A stretch of 64,000 nucleotides of DNA. Source: Funneliformis mosseae (lineage: Eukaryota > Glomeromycota > Glomeromycetes > Glomerales > Glomeraceae). Position 1 is the first letter of the stretch. Every line of letters starts with the position of its first letter. This document shows positions 1 to 12,000 of the stretch, one piece after another. The notes beneath the pieces were generated by a model that worked only from the letters and a program-made list of their open reading frames with translations, searched no databases and was not told where the DNA came from. The DNA lies in contig CAJVPP010000008.1 of the NCBI GenBank assembly GCA_910592005.1, positions 1 to 64,000 of the forward strand, in the 5' to 3' direction. The position numbers were made by a program, and so were the translations under genes.

Positions 1-130
1 TTTTTTATTTTGATTATGTAAATAAACAATTGACGGTCATATGACCGCAGTATGGTATCACAATTATATGACGAAAATTTTTTAAATCGCATTTATAAAG
101 GTGTCCAGAAACTTTTGACCACCCTCTGTA
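1..130. mobile_element. Terminal part of a Tc1/mariner-like element
   Basis: The last ~35 bases before 130 read outward as a typical Tc1/mariner terminal inverted repeat; on the minus strand it starts TACAGAGGGTGGTCAAAAG. It ends in TA at 129-130, the target dinucleotide of this superfamily. The rest of the element lies off the left edge. A related end (TACAGAGGGTTATCAAAG) occurs at 48981 in this window. The element interrupts an integrase reading frame that begins immediately at 131. No transposase coding sequence is visible in the 130 bases present. Confidence 0.7.
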
Positions 131-643
131 GCTAATTCTAAAGAATCTATGGGTATTGTTGAGAGATTTAATTGTACACTTCAAGAATGGGCATTCTTTA
201 TTCAAGATAGTGTTGAAATGAGATTACCTCCTACTAAGCGCTATCAAGCTTAGGTAAAAAACCTTTCAATTTTTCTTGTAAAGTTTGACAATTCTGTAAC
301 TCAACTTCTGAGTATTTCTCCTGCTGAAGCTCGAAAAAAAGAATATGTCTTTGCTAAAGCTTCCAAGCTACGAGAAGAACCTATTGGATTTGATGAGCTT
401 AGATTATTCCATAATGTATTAGTAAGATATTTACTTAATCCTAGTGAATTAGAAGGTAGGAGATGACGTGCAACTGATTGTAATTGGTCTTCCCAAATTT
501 ATTATATTCATGAATCTCTAGTGCAAAAAAATCAGCTGGTCTTGTACTAGTTAATAGATGATGAGGGCAATGGCCCAAAAAGATCCTTTGTAAGGGAGAA
601 GCTTCAAATCATTCATCCTGATACAGAATTACCATCCCGATAG
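131..643 (+). pseudogene. Transposon integrase C-terminal fragment with three nonsense codons
   Basis: One continuous frame from 131 to the stop at 641-643 (170 codons) reads as the C-terminal part of a retroelement/transposon integrase. It has a NSKESMGIVERFN-like segment, which resembles the end of an rve-type catalytic core, and a terminal segment containing IDDEGNGPKRSF. The frame has no indels but three internal stops: TAG 251-253, TGA 464-466 and TAG 548-550. Each is explicable as a single transition (TGG or CGA to a stop). The 5' part is missing because the Tc1/mariner end abuts it at 130. I recognise this as a repeat protein typical of Rhizophagus genomes; the superfamily is uncertain. 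Confidence 0.65.
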
Positions 644-649
644 GTGCTT

Positions 650-1376
650 ACAAATTAGATTTCTAATTCATGAAGTTTAAGCATTTCGTTTACTTCTTCT
701 ATAGATCTTTTTTGTATAATCTCTTCTTAGCTCGTGAATAAGAAATATAATTTGTATAACTTTTCAATACTCTGATAAACTTCTTCATTATATCAGTCTT
801 TATAATCTGTCATTCTTTCATTATAGACTTTCTCATTTGGAGCTCGTTGCTTTGCTACATATCTGCAATAATCATCTGGATCCCTTTTACATCGCATTAT
901 TTTCAAATAGCCCACATATGTTAATCCCATTTTGTCATATTTTTTCGTGCCTTAACTATATGCTACTTTGATTATTCCAACTAATGCTGATTCGATGTCT
1001 TTATAGTTAATCATCTTGTGCAAGTATTGAATATAGTTTTTGTATTAATATAGCGAAAACTTTTGTTTAAAATAAAATATTTATTTCTTATCATCATGAT
1101 GTGAAAAAAAAATGGGTAGCATGATGTAAATAAAAAATTGGCTAGAAGGTGTACCCATGTAAAGCATTTCATACAGTAAACAGATTAGTCGAATAGGCTA
1201 AAATCATCATAAATCTCATTAGTATACTTAATATTATTTTTCTCTTGTTTTAGTAAAGTCTCATGTGATCCCTCTAGGATTTGCTCTTCTAACTGCTTTT
1301 CAAATTCGTGTTTCTGCCTTCCTGCTTCTTCAGTTTTATTCACTGACAGCTCTAGAAGCAATTCATCAATTTTCAT
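650..1376 (-). pseudogene. Unrecognised degenerate reading frames
   Basis: On the minus strand, 1012 down to about 650 gives a protein-like translation with conserved-looking charged and aromatic patches (GLTYVGYLKIMRCKRDPDDY near 890-960), broken by scattered stops. Upstream, 1376-1185 is a 63-codon open frame beginning MKIDELLLELSV that is rich in Glu and Lys, with heptad-like spacing. I do not recognise the family. The position, between a broken integrase and a hAT-like element, suggests a transposon or captured-gene remnant rather than a functional gene. Confidence 0.3.
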
Positions 1377-1393
1377 CCAGATTAAATCATTAG

Positions 1394-2473
1394 TAGAGTT
1401 CCGAATGAGTCAAGTTGAGTTGAGTTTAAAGACCAACTCTATTCAACTTATTTTTTTCGAGTCGAGTCGAGTCAAATTTATTTTATAAAATCTTTCAATT
1501 TGATTTGATTCGAGTTATATAAATTTTAAACTCGACTCAATTTGACTTGACTCGATTTTAACTCGATTCGATTTTGAAAAAAAAAATAAGAATAAAAAAA
1601 ATGAAAAGAACGATTCGGGTCATCGTTCTTCTTAAACGATTTTTTTTATCGTTTAAGTTGAACGATTCAGGTCATCATTCTTCTTGAATGATTTTTTATT
1701 GTTCAAGTTGAACAATTCAGATCATTGTTCTTCTTGAATGATTTTTTTTATCGTTTAAGTCAAACGATTCCTTATCGTTCTTCTTGAACAATTTTTTTAT
1801 CATTAAAGTCTAACGATTCCTTATCATTCTTCTTGAACGATTTTTTATCATTAAAGTCAAACGATTCCTTATCATTCGACTTGAATGATTTTTTTATCGT
1901 TCAAGTCAAACGATTCCTTATCGTTCTTCTTGAATGATTTTTTTATCATTCAAGTCGAACGATTCCTTATCATTCGACTTGAATGATTTTTTTATCGTTC
2001 AAGGCAAATGATTCTTTATCGTTCAACTTGAATGATTTTTTTATCGTTCAAGTTAAACGATTTCTTATCATTCTTCTTAAATGATTTTTTTATCGTTTAA
2101 GTCGAATGATTCCTTATCGTTCTTCTTGAACGATTTTTTTATTGTTAAAGTCGAATGATTCCTTATCATTCAAGGCGAACGATTCTTTATCATTCAACTT
2201 GAACAATTTTTTTATCGTTCAAGTCAAACGATTCCTTATCGTTCTTCTTAAACGATTTTTTTATCATTCAAGTCGAACGATTTCTTATCGTTCAAGTCAC
2301 TCGAGTCAACTTAAATCAAGTCGAGTTTAAATCGAGTTGAGTTAAATATTTAACTCAACTTGAATTTGGCTTGATTTGCAAATCATCGAGTCAAAAAAAC
2401 ACCAACTCAACTTGATTTGAACTCGACTCGGCTTATCTGACTCGTGAGTTAACTCGACTCATCTGGAACTCTA
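1394..2473. mobile_element. Non-autonomous hAT-like element with palindromic minisatellite core
   Basis: The ends are inverted repeats: TAGAGTTCCGAATGAGTC at 1394 and, reversed from 2473, TAGAGTTCCAGATGAGTC. Flanking octamers ATCATTAG and TACATTAC share CATTA, a weak 8-bp target-site-like match as expected for hAT elements. Inside each end is a patch of GAGTC/GACTC repeats (about 1410-1570 and 2290-2460). The centre (about 1600-2290) is an array of ~50-bp units built on AACGATT...TATCGTT, i.e. tandem short palindromes. No transposase is encoded. The same core array occurs in the coding hAT element at 43038-47277. Confidence 0.7.
1600..2290. repeat. Minisatellite of GAACGATT / AATCGTTC palindromes
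   Basis: Roughly a dozen units of about 50 bp alternate direct and inverted copies of a heptamer (AACGATT and its complement AATCGTT), spaced by T-runs and CTTCTT or CAAGTC linkers. Units differ mainly by transitions. Spacing is regular but the 'spacers' are themselves repeated, so this is a tandem repeat and not a CRISPR-like array. Confidence 0.85.
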
Positions 2474-3511
2474 TACATTACTTTCAACTTGGTCAGCCTA
2501 AAAGAGTTGTTTATTCTTTCCTTTGTCAGCAGTAGTAGAAGTAGTTAAGAGTGAAATAAGATCATTTGTTGTATTCTTTGCATGTCTTGAAATATTAGTA
2601 ATAGCTTCTTGAAACGAAAAAAGTGAAATATTTTTTGTTTTATATATTTTCATTTCATATACTTCTGAGTTTTCAAAAATAAAACCTACCTTGAAAGTGA
2701 AAGAGGTGGTTTATATAATAACTGTTGTTTGTTGGGTAATATCTGGGTTTTCATTTGTTGTAAGGGTAGTATTGAGTGTAGTAGTATCGATTTTTTGTCT
2801 TTTGTAGTTTTAGTAATATTATCATTATTCTTATTCTTTCTATTATCATTGGGGGGATAGAATACTAGGTTTTTTATTATTGTTATCTGAAGCATTTGAA
2901 ACAATTTGTTATAAGGTTCAGTTTTTTTTTATAAGTGCCTTATCTTCTAGTTGTTAGAGACATTTAGTCAAAAAGATCAGTGAAAAGAGTTTATATCATT
3001 TTTTCTTGTAATTTATTTAATAATAAATTATTTTAAAAAATTGAAAAATTGAAAAATTGATTTATATTAATAATTATTAATTTTAAAAATTTAAAAATAC
3101 TATCATTAGATAGATTTTAATATAACAAATCTAATAAAGTTTATTTCATCCTTTTATAATTATTAGATATTAAAATATTATAATTTTTCTATAATGTTTT
3201 ATAACCAATTTATACTTATGCTTTAAGGGATATAAAATTTATAAAATTTTCAAAAAAATTTTTTTTTATAAATATATATCCTTTATAAATGCATATTATG
3301 TTTAGTCCCAAAGGATTTATTAGAGAGTTGACTATATTTAAATTATTTTAAAAAAATAATTTTATTAATAAAACTGTAGATAGAATTTATTTGTTAATTC
3401 AATAACAATATTATTTTTTTTCATATTTTCTGTAATTATATTATTAAAAAAAATTTTTTAATTTATATTAAAAAAATATTTATAATATAAAATTAAAATA
3501 AAAAGATATAT
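2474..3511. other. AT-rich interval without a supported gene
   Basis: It contains low-complexity Asn/Lys/Ile-coding frames (for example 2686-2904 minus) and runs of A/T. CpG is almost absent after 3000. I see no protein family, RNA gene or element end here. Confidence 0.6.
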
Positions 3512-3924
3512 TAAGAGCTTTGAATCAGATCAGATTGACCTATTTACCTAATCTGATCTGATCTGAAAATTTAGATTAGATCAGTAGATTTTTAGATTAA
3601 TATCAAGTTAAGTTAACAATTAATTTGACTTGAATTAATTAAATAAAATTCTTATTAACCAATTGTTTATTTTGAATAATTTCTTATTATTTAATTGAAT
3701 GATTTCTTATCATTTATTTTGAATAATATTTTATCATTTAATTAAAAAGATTTAGTTATCATTCTTTTTAAATGATTTATTATTGTTAAACTAAAAAAAT
3801 TATTTTTTGAATCAGATCAAATAAAAATTTAAATTAGATCAGATTTTTTGTTTAACCTGACCTAATCTTTTCAGCTCAGATAACTTGATAGATTTGACCT
3901 AAACTAATCTATTTAAAGTTCTAA
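3512..3924. mobile_element. Short hAT-like element with GATC-rich ends
   Basis: The left end TAAGAGCTTTGAATCAG and the reversed right end TTAGAACTTTAAATAG form imperfect inverted repeats. Subterminal patches are built from GATCTGATC-type motifs (3525-3590 and 3800-3905). The centre holds the GAATGATTTCTTATCATT palindrome units seen in the 1394-2473 element, in a CpG-decayed form. The flanking octamers match only weakly, so the exact ends are less certain than for the other elements. Confidence 0.5.
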
Positions 3925-6100
3925 TAAACTATAATTTAATATTTTTCAAATAATTAGATTTATTAAAATAATTTTTATAAATATTAATAAGAGTTTTAAT
4001 TTGAACATATTTCAAGATATTAGATTAAACTAAATAATAAACTCAGAGTTAAATTTGTTATTTTTTTTTTTTTTTTTGCTATTTCTAATATAAGTATTTT
4101 ATATAAAAACTTTTTATTTTCTTAATATTTCTACTCTAATATATAATAATTAATTTACTAATATAAAGATCACTATAAATTTTTGCTATATTTTATATAA
4201 ATTAAATAAATAGAACATACTTTTAAATGATAATTTAATAAAAGTTTTATTATAATATATATAGTAAAGAGTAGTATTAGAAAAATAATTCAAATGATCT
4301 CAAATAATCAAATGATTTATTATTAGTTATTTGGATTATTTTAAATGTAAATGATTAATAAAAAGGTTATTTGATTAATTCAGTTATTTTAAAGATAAAA
4401 TTTAATTATTTAATTTTATTTATACTTTATTTTATATATTTAATATTACATTTAACTATATGTAAATATATAAATAAAATTAACATTTAGAATATTAATC
4501 ATATTTATTTATAATTTTTATTTATTTTTATTAATAATTAATATAATTTATTATTTATTTATCAGTAATTAAATGTAATTTATTTTAAAAAAATGTATTT
4601 ATAACAACATTATTATATATCTTATTTCTTAATAATAAATTATTCTAAATATTTTATAAATAAAATTTTTATATACAAAATTTAATTTGAAAAATTTTTA
4701 CTTAATGTACAAAAGGTAAGTTCATGGATAAAATTTTAAGTTATAAACAGTTTCTTAAAATTTTTAAGAAAAAATTTTTTTGCTAAATTATTTACATTAC
4801 ATCTGATCTTAAATTTTGATTGGATAAAATTGAAGTTATTACAAATAAAATGTGTAAATGTTATTACAATTAAATTCATCTATTTATTTTATTATTTTAT
4901 AAAAATTCATAAAAAATTATAAATTAAATTAATTCTTAACTAAAGATCTAAAAAAATAAAGATTAATATAAATATTTTATATAATATTATTAATGAACTT
5001 AAAAATATAAAAAGGTAAAGAATTAATAAAAGATAAAAGTATATACAAAAAAAATTAACAAAAAAAAATAAATAAAAAAAAGAATTAAAAAGAAAAAAAA
5101 TAAAATGATTTACTATATCATTTAAAATCTCAAGTTCTTGATTATTCATTCATTTGTCTAATTTTACTAAAAAAATAAAGAAAACAGAAATATTAATTAC
5201 TTCTTAAAAATGAAAAAAAAAAAGAAAAAAAATGAACTTTAATTTTTTATTTATTCAGAAACTATATATCTATTTGTTTAGATTTTATTTTATAAAAAAA
5301 AATAAAAAAAGAATAAAAGAAAATCTTAAAAAAAATCAAAATGAAATGATTTACTATTTTATTCAAGATCACAAGATTTTAATCATTTGACTTTGTTTTT
5401 TCATTTAGGTTTAATTTCTAATTTTAGTAAAAATAAATAAAACTAATAATATTTATAAATTTATATAAATTAATATTTTAATAATTTTTAACAAAAATAT
5501 TATTAAAATAGCAATTCTAATCATATACTAGATATTTAAATATAATGTAAAATATAATATTATAATAAATAATATTTTAGTAAAATATTTTATAATCTCA
5601 GATTAATTAATAAAAATAAATATAGTAGAATGTAATATAGAGTGATAAATAGCAATCTAATCTGTATATTTATATTAAACTAATCCTAAAATAAATGATA
5701 ATAGATTTATTATATAGAAAGTTTTGCTAAGAAAATTAACTTTTTGAATTTTTTATTTTTATTGCATTTTAGTTTTTAATATTATTAGATTAAAATGTAA
5801 AGATTTTAATTTTAATCAAAAAAATTCCTAAAGCCTGATTTTTTAGCAAACTTTTAATATAACCTGTATTTATATACCTTGTGTTTACTAAGAAATTTTT
5901 AATAATTATATACAAATTTATTTAATTTATAATAATATATCTTAAATAATAATATATTTATATATCTTATTCTTTTTATTTTTCTTATTTAATTAAGATT
6001 TTTTATATTAATATCTTCTTTTAATAATAACATTTTATATAATCTATTTTATTATTAATTATAATTAGAAATATATGGATTAGCTAATTTATCTTCTAAC
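3925..6100. other. CpG-poor AT-rich interval
   Basis: About 2.2 kb of very AT-rich sequence with almost no CpG. No open frame with family resemblance was found; apparent minus-strand frames near 4940-5149 are Phe/Leu/Ile low complexity. One small inverted-repeat element at 5725-5847 is listed separately. Confidence 0.6.
5725..5847. repeat. Small inverted-repeat element (decayed copy)
   Basis: The left arm starting GCTAAGAAAATTAAC and the reversed right arm GCTAAAAAATCAGGC flank about 70 bp. The right arm matches the arms of the 23129-23213 hairpin (GCTAGGAAAATCAGG, then GGAATTTT). Differences are mostly C to T or G to A, consistent with an older, decayed member of the same family. Confidence 0.45.
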
Positions 6101-6139
6101 AATTCTACTGCAAAAGATCTATCACCGTAAAATATTTCT

Positions 6140-6260
6140 CATACTCAATTGGGATCAATTTTTAATGCCGTAATGCCGGCCAAAAATCACGTGGATGAAA
6201 ATATTTCTTTTATAGAGGCGGTCCGAAATTCGGCCGGAATTAAGATTAAATTTTCGTTAG
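6140..6260 (+). promoter_or_regulatory. GC-richer block upstream of the KAR5-like gene, with CACGTG
   Basis: About 220-330 bp upstream of the chosen start codon, in otherwise AT-rich DNA, sit TGCCGGCCAAAAATCACGTG (6174-6193) and a palindrome AATTCGGCCGGAATT. CACGTG is the core site of fungal bHLH (Cbf1-type) factors. Its use here is an inference; only the sequence motifs and their position are observed. Confidence 0.35.
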
Positions 6261-6470
6261 TTCGTTTATAGTGAATCATTAATTTATCTTTTATAAGAAT
6301 GGGTTATAGCTTTAAGCTGTGGTTACGTCAATTTCGATACTAATGATTCAGCATGTTTTTACATGATTCATTTGAGCTCAAGACAAAATGTATTAAAAAG
6401 TCATATTCTTTACTTTCTATCTATTCTTTCAAGAATAAATTTTCATTATAAAACTTACTTTGATTTAAAA

Positions 6471-9011
6471 ATGATCATTGTTAAACCGAAATTAGTTCTG
6501 ACAATATATTATTTGTTGTTCTCTCGTTTTATTTTTGGATTCATTGAAAATGGTAGATTGAGCTTTTGGAGTTTTTATGGTGGCAATGAGAAAAGTATCA
6601 ACCCTCCGGCTGAGAAATTACCATCTTTACCAGTGGAAGATAATGACCCATCAGGTACTGTATACGATGCGAATTTAGTACAATGAAATTATTTTTTAAT
6701 CTACTTTTATATTTAGAATACTTTCCGAATGACGAAAGGATGATCTTTGAACATGGTCAAAGTAATATCTAATTAATTTTCATTTATTTATTATCAATTT
6801 TTAACTTTTTTATTAAATAAATGTGTTAGCATTGTTGTCACAATTCGAAAGGAAACCTGATTGTTTCAAAGAAGCTACGACGGCGCTAAAAGATGGTTGC
6901 AAAAGTTTAAATTTATCCGATAATGATAAGATCCAATGTAAATAAAGCAATGTTCACTTTCACCCCTACTTAAAACGAACTTTAAAGCGACTTTTTGAAT
7001 TTAAGATGCGGTTCGACTAACTAAATGCAAGCTTGCTATTGCTAACTTTGCTGCCCCTATGGAATGTGAAGATATTAATTATGATGTCGGGAGATGCGTT
7101 GAGTGCGTACCGTAAAAAAGTTCGTTTTTAACGCTTTAGGTTTTTATGATTATAATGTTTTCTCTATCTTTTTTTTGTAGAGCTATTTCGAAAATTCCTC
7201 AACTTTGGGTAACCTATGATAGATATCATAATGAAGCTTGTACGTATCAATTTAAAAAGATGAAATGTTATTACAATTTACATGCTACAATAAACGACCA
7301 TATTCGACTTTTTTCTTCCGAAAACGTAGTTCAAATGTGCGTTTCAGTGAGATGTTCTGTTAAGCGAGGTAATTCAAAACAAATTAAATTGTTTACAGTT
7401 GATATACTAAGTTAAAAAGCTCAAACTTTATTTTATTACAAGATTCACTGGAAGAAATTCATAGAATCATTAGTGTCATTTATAAAATATTAAAACATCA
7501 GCAAAATGAAAAGGACACTTGCCGTGAAGAAGAAATGAAACAAATTAAACAACTTCATAAAGAACTTAAGGTTAGCATTCAATAATAATAGTAATAATAA
7601 ATTTTTTAAAAAAAAGTTAAAGCTAACGTGCGAAAAAAATCTATTTAACATGGTAAAATGACAAAGGAAATGATGTTTGATAATACAGGATCATTAAAAA
7701 AAGATTTGTCGGATTCTCAACTAATAGCTCGAAGCATTTCAAATTTAATAATACATTTTAAAGAGGTAAAGTTTTTATCGAAAATAAACGAGAGTTTATG
7801 AATTCTTTAAGATTTTAACCTTTAACGCTTTTAGGAGTTCGAGAAATTTAGCTTAAACATGAGAGAGACATTTGATGATATGAACAACGCAAATAATCAA
7901 CAATTGAGCATATTAGTAAGTACAATAATCATTTTAAATTCGTTCATTATCACATTCGTTAATTTTTTTACGTGTTTACGTGTTTAATTAAAGGTTGATA
8001 CTGAAGACATGGCTCAACAAGTTATTCAGGTAAATATTATTTATGATATGAAATATCTAAAAGCACTTTAATAGGAAATCTTTGTATTTCTCGTTTCTTT
8101 CTGAATTTAGTATCTGCAAAAGGTTAATTCCGTAGCACAAGACACGCTATCATCACAAGAGCAAGCGTTCGACAACATGGAAGATATCAAGGTATGAAAG
8201 TTTTAAAAAAAGATCAACGACGACTTTTACCGCGGTTTTTTTTTTTTTAAAAAAAAAAAAATTAAATATCTTTAGTATAAGCATCGCGAATTATCAAATC
8301 AATGGTATAACATATTACAAGAAACAAGCCAAAATTTTCATAATTTACTTGGCATTTCACAAAATGAAATTCAATCGTTGACAAAAACGTTAAGTGACGC
8401 AAGAGAAATTCATCAAGATTTTGTGAAAATATTAAAATCATTAAACGCTGTTGTTGATTCCGCTAGCTGGCTTTATGGTAATATATTTCTTTCTCGTTTT
8501 GGATAATTGAAGCAAAATTAAATGTTTGAAATTCTTTTTTCAGATGAAAATCTTTTGGGAAATTGCGCAATTTATGCGATTCCGTTGCTAGCTATTATAC
8601 ATTGGATGTTATTCGGTAAAATCATAGCGATTTTCGGTGTGTGTTATATATCTTACAATTTTTTTTTATTTTTTTTTTTTTTTTTTTTCAAAAAAAAAAT
8701 ATTTCTACGCGGGCTTGCTTTACTTAAAATGTTCACTTTTTGTTTAAATTTCACGATAATTCAGTCATAGTGCAATTATCATATCATTACGCCAATCATT
8801 ATGAGACGTTCGATGAGTATCTCATTCAATCTTTTGTGTTGGTAATTATCCATATTTCTTTTCAATTTAATGCTTTAGTTTCAACCAAATTTTTTTTTTT
8901 TAATTATAAATATAATTAAAGGTAATTGGTGGATTATTTTCACGCTTATTCTCAAATGCGAATGGTCTCGCCAATCTCATTCTTCACCAAATTATTCCAT
9001 TCCATCGATAA
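6471..9011 (+). CDS. KAR5: KAR5/Tht1-family nuclear fusion (karyogamy) protein
   Basis: Fourteen exons splice to a 496-residue protein: 6471-6654, 6717-6761, 6830-6937, 7006-7111, 7181-7368, 7443-7570, 7667-7765, 7835-7915, 7994-8029, 8111-8191, 8276-8477, 8544-8615, 8771-8841, 8922-9011. Phases close exactly. The start was chosen at 6471 because MIIVKPKLVLTIYYLLFS is a signal peptide. The Cys-rich N-terminal region (about 84-210) begins DCFKEATTALKDGC and has later AVRLTKC and ISKIPQLWVTYDRY segments. A long coiled-coil-like region (211-415) and two hydrophobic C-terminal segments (CAIYAIPLLAIIHW; VLVIGGLFSRLF) follow. This is the KAR5/Tht1 layout, an ER/nuclear-envelope protein needed for nuclear fusion after mating. 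The acceptor at 8764 or 8770 differs by two codons. One exon junction (7111/7181) and the 7666 acceptor are less certain than the rest. Confidence 0.85.
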
Positions 9012-12000
9012 AAGACATTATCTCTTTGCAATTTTCAACTTTAAAATAATCAGCGTATGAATTTTCTCTTAAAATCTTTCAAATGTTGAGGTTTAAATAT
9101 AATTATTTTTTAACTGGCAAGACATTTTATATCATATATCGTCAGATTCCAGGGTGGACAAATTAACACGCGAAAAAAGATATTTTTTTTTAACAAGCTG
9201 AAACGTTGCGATTATTTATACATTTTTTTTAATAATGGGAAAAAACGTGAATATCTAATTAGTATGAATTCATAGAGAAAATACTTAACAAGAGTCGATG
9301 CAGAGATCCCCAAGGAATTGGCTTTTTTTTAATAAAAAAATGAACCCTTTATTTTTAATATAGTAAATTTATACTTGAAATTCGTCAAAAAAATTTTTTT
9401 GTTTCCATATTAATCCTTCCGATTGTTAAAAATGGTGCACAAAATGAGATCGTGCATGTCCCCGCTACCATGAATCAGTCCGACAGTTTAAATAATTGAA
9501 ACACGCACGTGAAATAATTTTTTTTTTTTTAATTACCAATTTTTGTTTTGTCACATGTAAAGTATTCTACGCGATATTTCATTCCTACATTGTGACCCGG
9601 AATTTTTTCTTTGCGTCTTATGATTTTTACGGGCCAAAAATTTTTTATCAATAAAGTAAGAAGCAAAAAAAAAAAAAAAAACAATATATTCGGCTAATAA
9701 ATAAAACTGCAATAAGAAATAAATAAAATTCTTAATTCTCACTTTTTTTTTAATGGACAAAAGCAACAGGTGATATTTTCGAATAAATTAAACAAGTATT
9801 TTCTTAATTCATATATAATTACTTAAAAAAAAAAAAAAAAAATTTTATTCACATTTCCTCCTTAGAAATCAAAGAGATTTGTTTTTGATTAGATTTTTGA
9901 TTTCTGTGGAAATACCAAAAATGGCTTGAAACAAAGAGTTGGGGAATATTAGACTTTATTCCTTGTGTAAGGATATATCCTTTTTAATAATAAAGCTAGC
10001 TTAGGATCCTTTAAACTAAATGGTTGACTTCCCAAAATTGGTAATCATAAAATTAATCAGATTTTTTGGATTGTAACGAACCCGATAAGGTCACGACATG
10101 TCAGATTAATTGAAAGAATCGAAAAAAAATCAGGTTTATTATTTTATTTTATATAGTTAAATAGACATATCATCATTTTTTACAATATGGAAAACTGTAA
10201 AAGGAGGTACCGCAGTACACAATATAAAATTTATTAAATTAAAAACAATTAATTAAAGATCAGATCAACATCATGTTAAAAGAACGAATGATGGAGCGCA
10301 GCTATTTTTAACAAACTTGGTACATAATCTAAAAGAAATCTCCAAAGGGGTTTTTGAAAAGAATTTTTTTAAAAAGAACACTTATTTTTAATATGGGAAA
10401 ATTATAATATAACTAGGCTTTTTGAAGCAAACAATTCGCCATTTGTAAGAAATCCTCGTGAGTTTGATCAGAGCTATTTCTTGTTTTTTTTTTTTTGTAA
10501 TACATTTCAGGTATGGGTTATCTTTTTTATATTTTTTATCTTTAAGGGTAAAATTGTTCCCGATTTAGAGAAACATTCATTTGGTAATGAGAATTAGTGC
10601 GTTTCATTTTTAGACAAAAAATTTTTATCTTTCTCTAATTTTAAGGAAATGATTCCACATTTGATCTAGTGGTGTGATGAAAACGCATTTCGAAAAATTT
10701 GCAAGGTAATTAGCGGGCGTGACGGCTAGCTAAATACAGATCCATGTGAAATATATAACCAGAAGGTTCCGTCATGAGCGCCTCAAACGAGAAAAAATAC
10801 TGGTTTTCGCCTTAAATTTTAATGTTTACCAAAACAAAAGGGAGCATAATAATCTTGGAATTCCCATAATTCACACGCGTTCTCTTAGCCCAAATCATCT
10901 GATAATGTGGGGAACCGGATTATATAATAGTTTAGTTTATCGGGAAAGGTGCCAAAGGGATTGCCCTTGGAATGTTCGAGAAGACATCGGTTAATGGAAA
11001 TCTTCACGGTACGATACATGATCTAAATGACGGTTATGATGTCATGGCACTCACAGCGATCCGAAGGGTTCAAGGTCAAAAAAGACATAGTCCCATATAA
11101 AAAAGGGAGAATGACAAAGCAAGTCACTTTTTTAATAATGTGAAAACTTCATAGTAAAAAAAGAATTCTCTTGATCGGATCCCAGAAAGGATAAAGCGTG
11201 GACCAATTAAGCATGAGTATGAAAAGGTCACAACAAATTTTCTATATAGATTTTTTAATTCTTGCAAATATTTATAGACTGTCAGAAAGTTTTGAGCTCG
11301 CTTTTTCACACTTCAAAAAATTTTTAATTCTTCCGTTATACGTCATAGAAATCTTCGTTTCTTGTTTTTTCACGTGATACGAGGATTTCTATGTTGTCAG
11401 TCCATTACAATCATAGCTCAAAACTCTATTTATTTGTACATAAAATTGTGTTTCAGGTATGAAAACTTGATTGCCAAAATTCGGTAAACTATTGAAACTA
11501 TGTTGAACATCCACCGATCATGCATGCATAAAAGAAATTCATAAAATGATGGGAAATTGTCTCTTGTATTTCCTACTGCGGATGCACACTCAGATCACAG
11601 GATTTGCCACGTACCACAAAAACTCAAAAAACATTTTCGTTCACACGCGATTTCCCTTTTGACATTTGTAATCCGCATTAAATCTTCGAATAATTGTCTT
11701 CACACATAATTTCCTTTTCAAACATTATTGTCATCTGCACACCCACCGCCCGCAACTTACAATATTGGAAAAACCATGTAATAAGAAAATCCATCAATTT
11801 TCTATTGTTTGGGGCAAAAAAAAAAAAATAAAAAGTCCTCATAACAAAGCCAAGCCTATGAGAATTTTATAGTTCTTGAACCAACCTGTTGCGTTCTCTT
11901 TCATACTATCACCATTAGACAATACCCTTCGGATATAATAAATTTGTCATAATTGTACAAATCATACTATTATAAAATAATCCATCGGGAAGGGAAAATT

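Noticed and set aside
1600..2290. Regular repeats resembling a CRISPR array
   Set aside because: The 'spacers' are themselves repeated and palindromic, the locus is eukaryotic, and it lies inside an element with inverted ends. It is a minisatellite.
10746..10994. 82-codon plus-strand frame in the KAR5-HMG interval
   Set aside because: No recognisable domain, no splice context, and length within chance expectation for this region.
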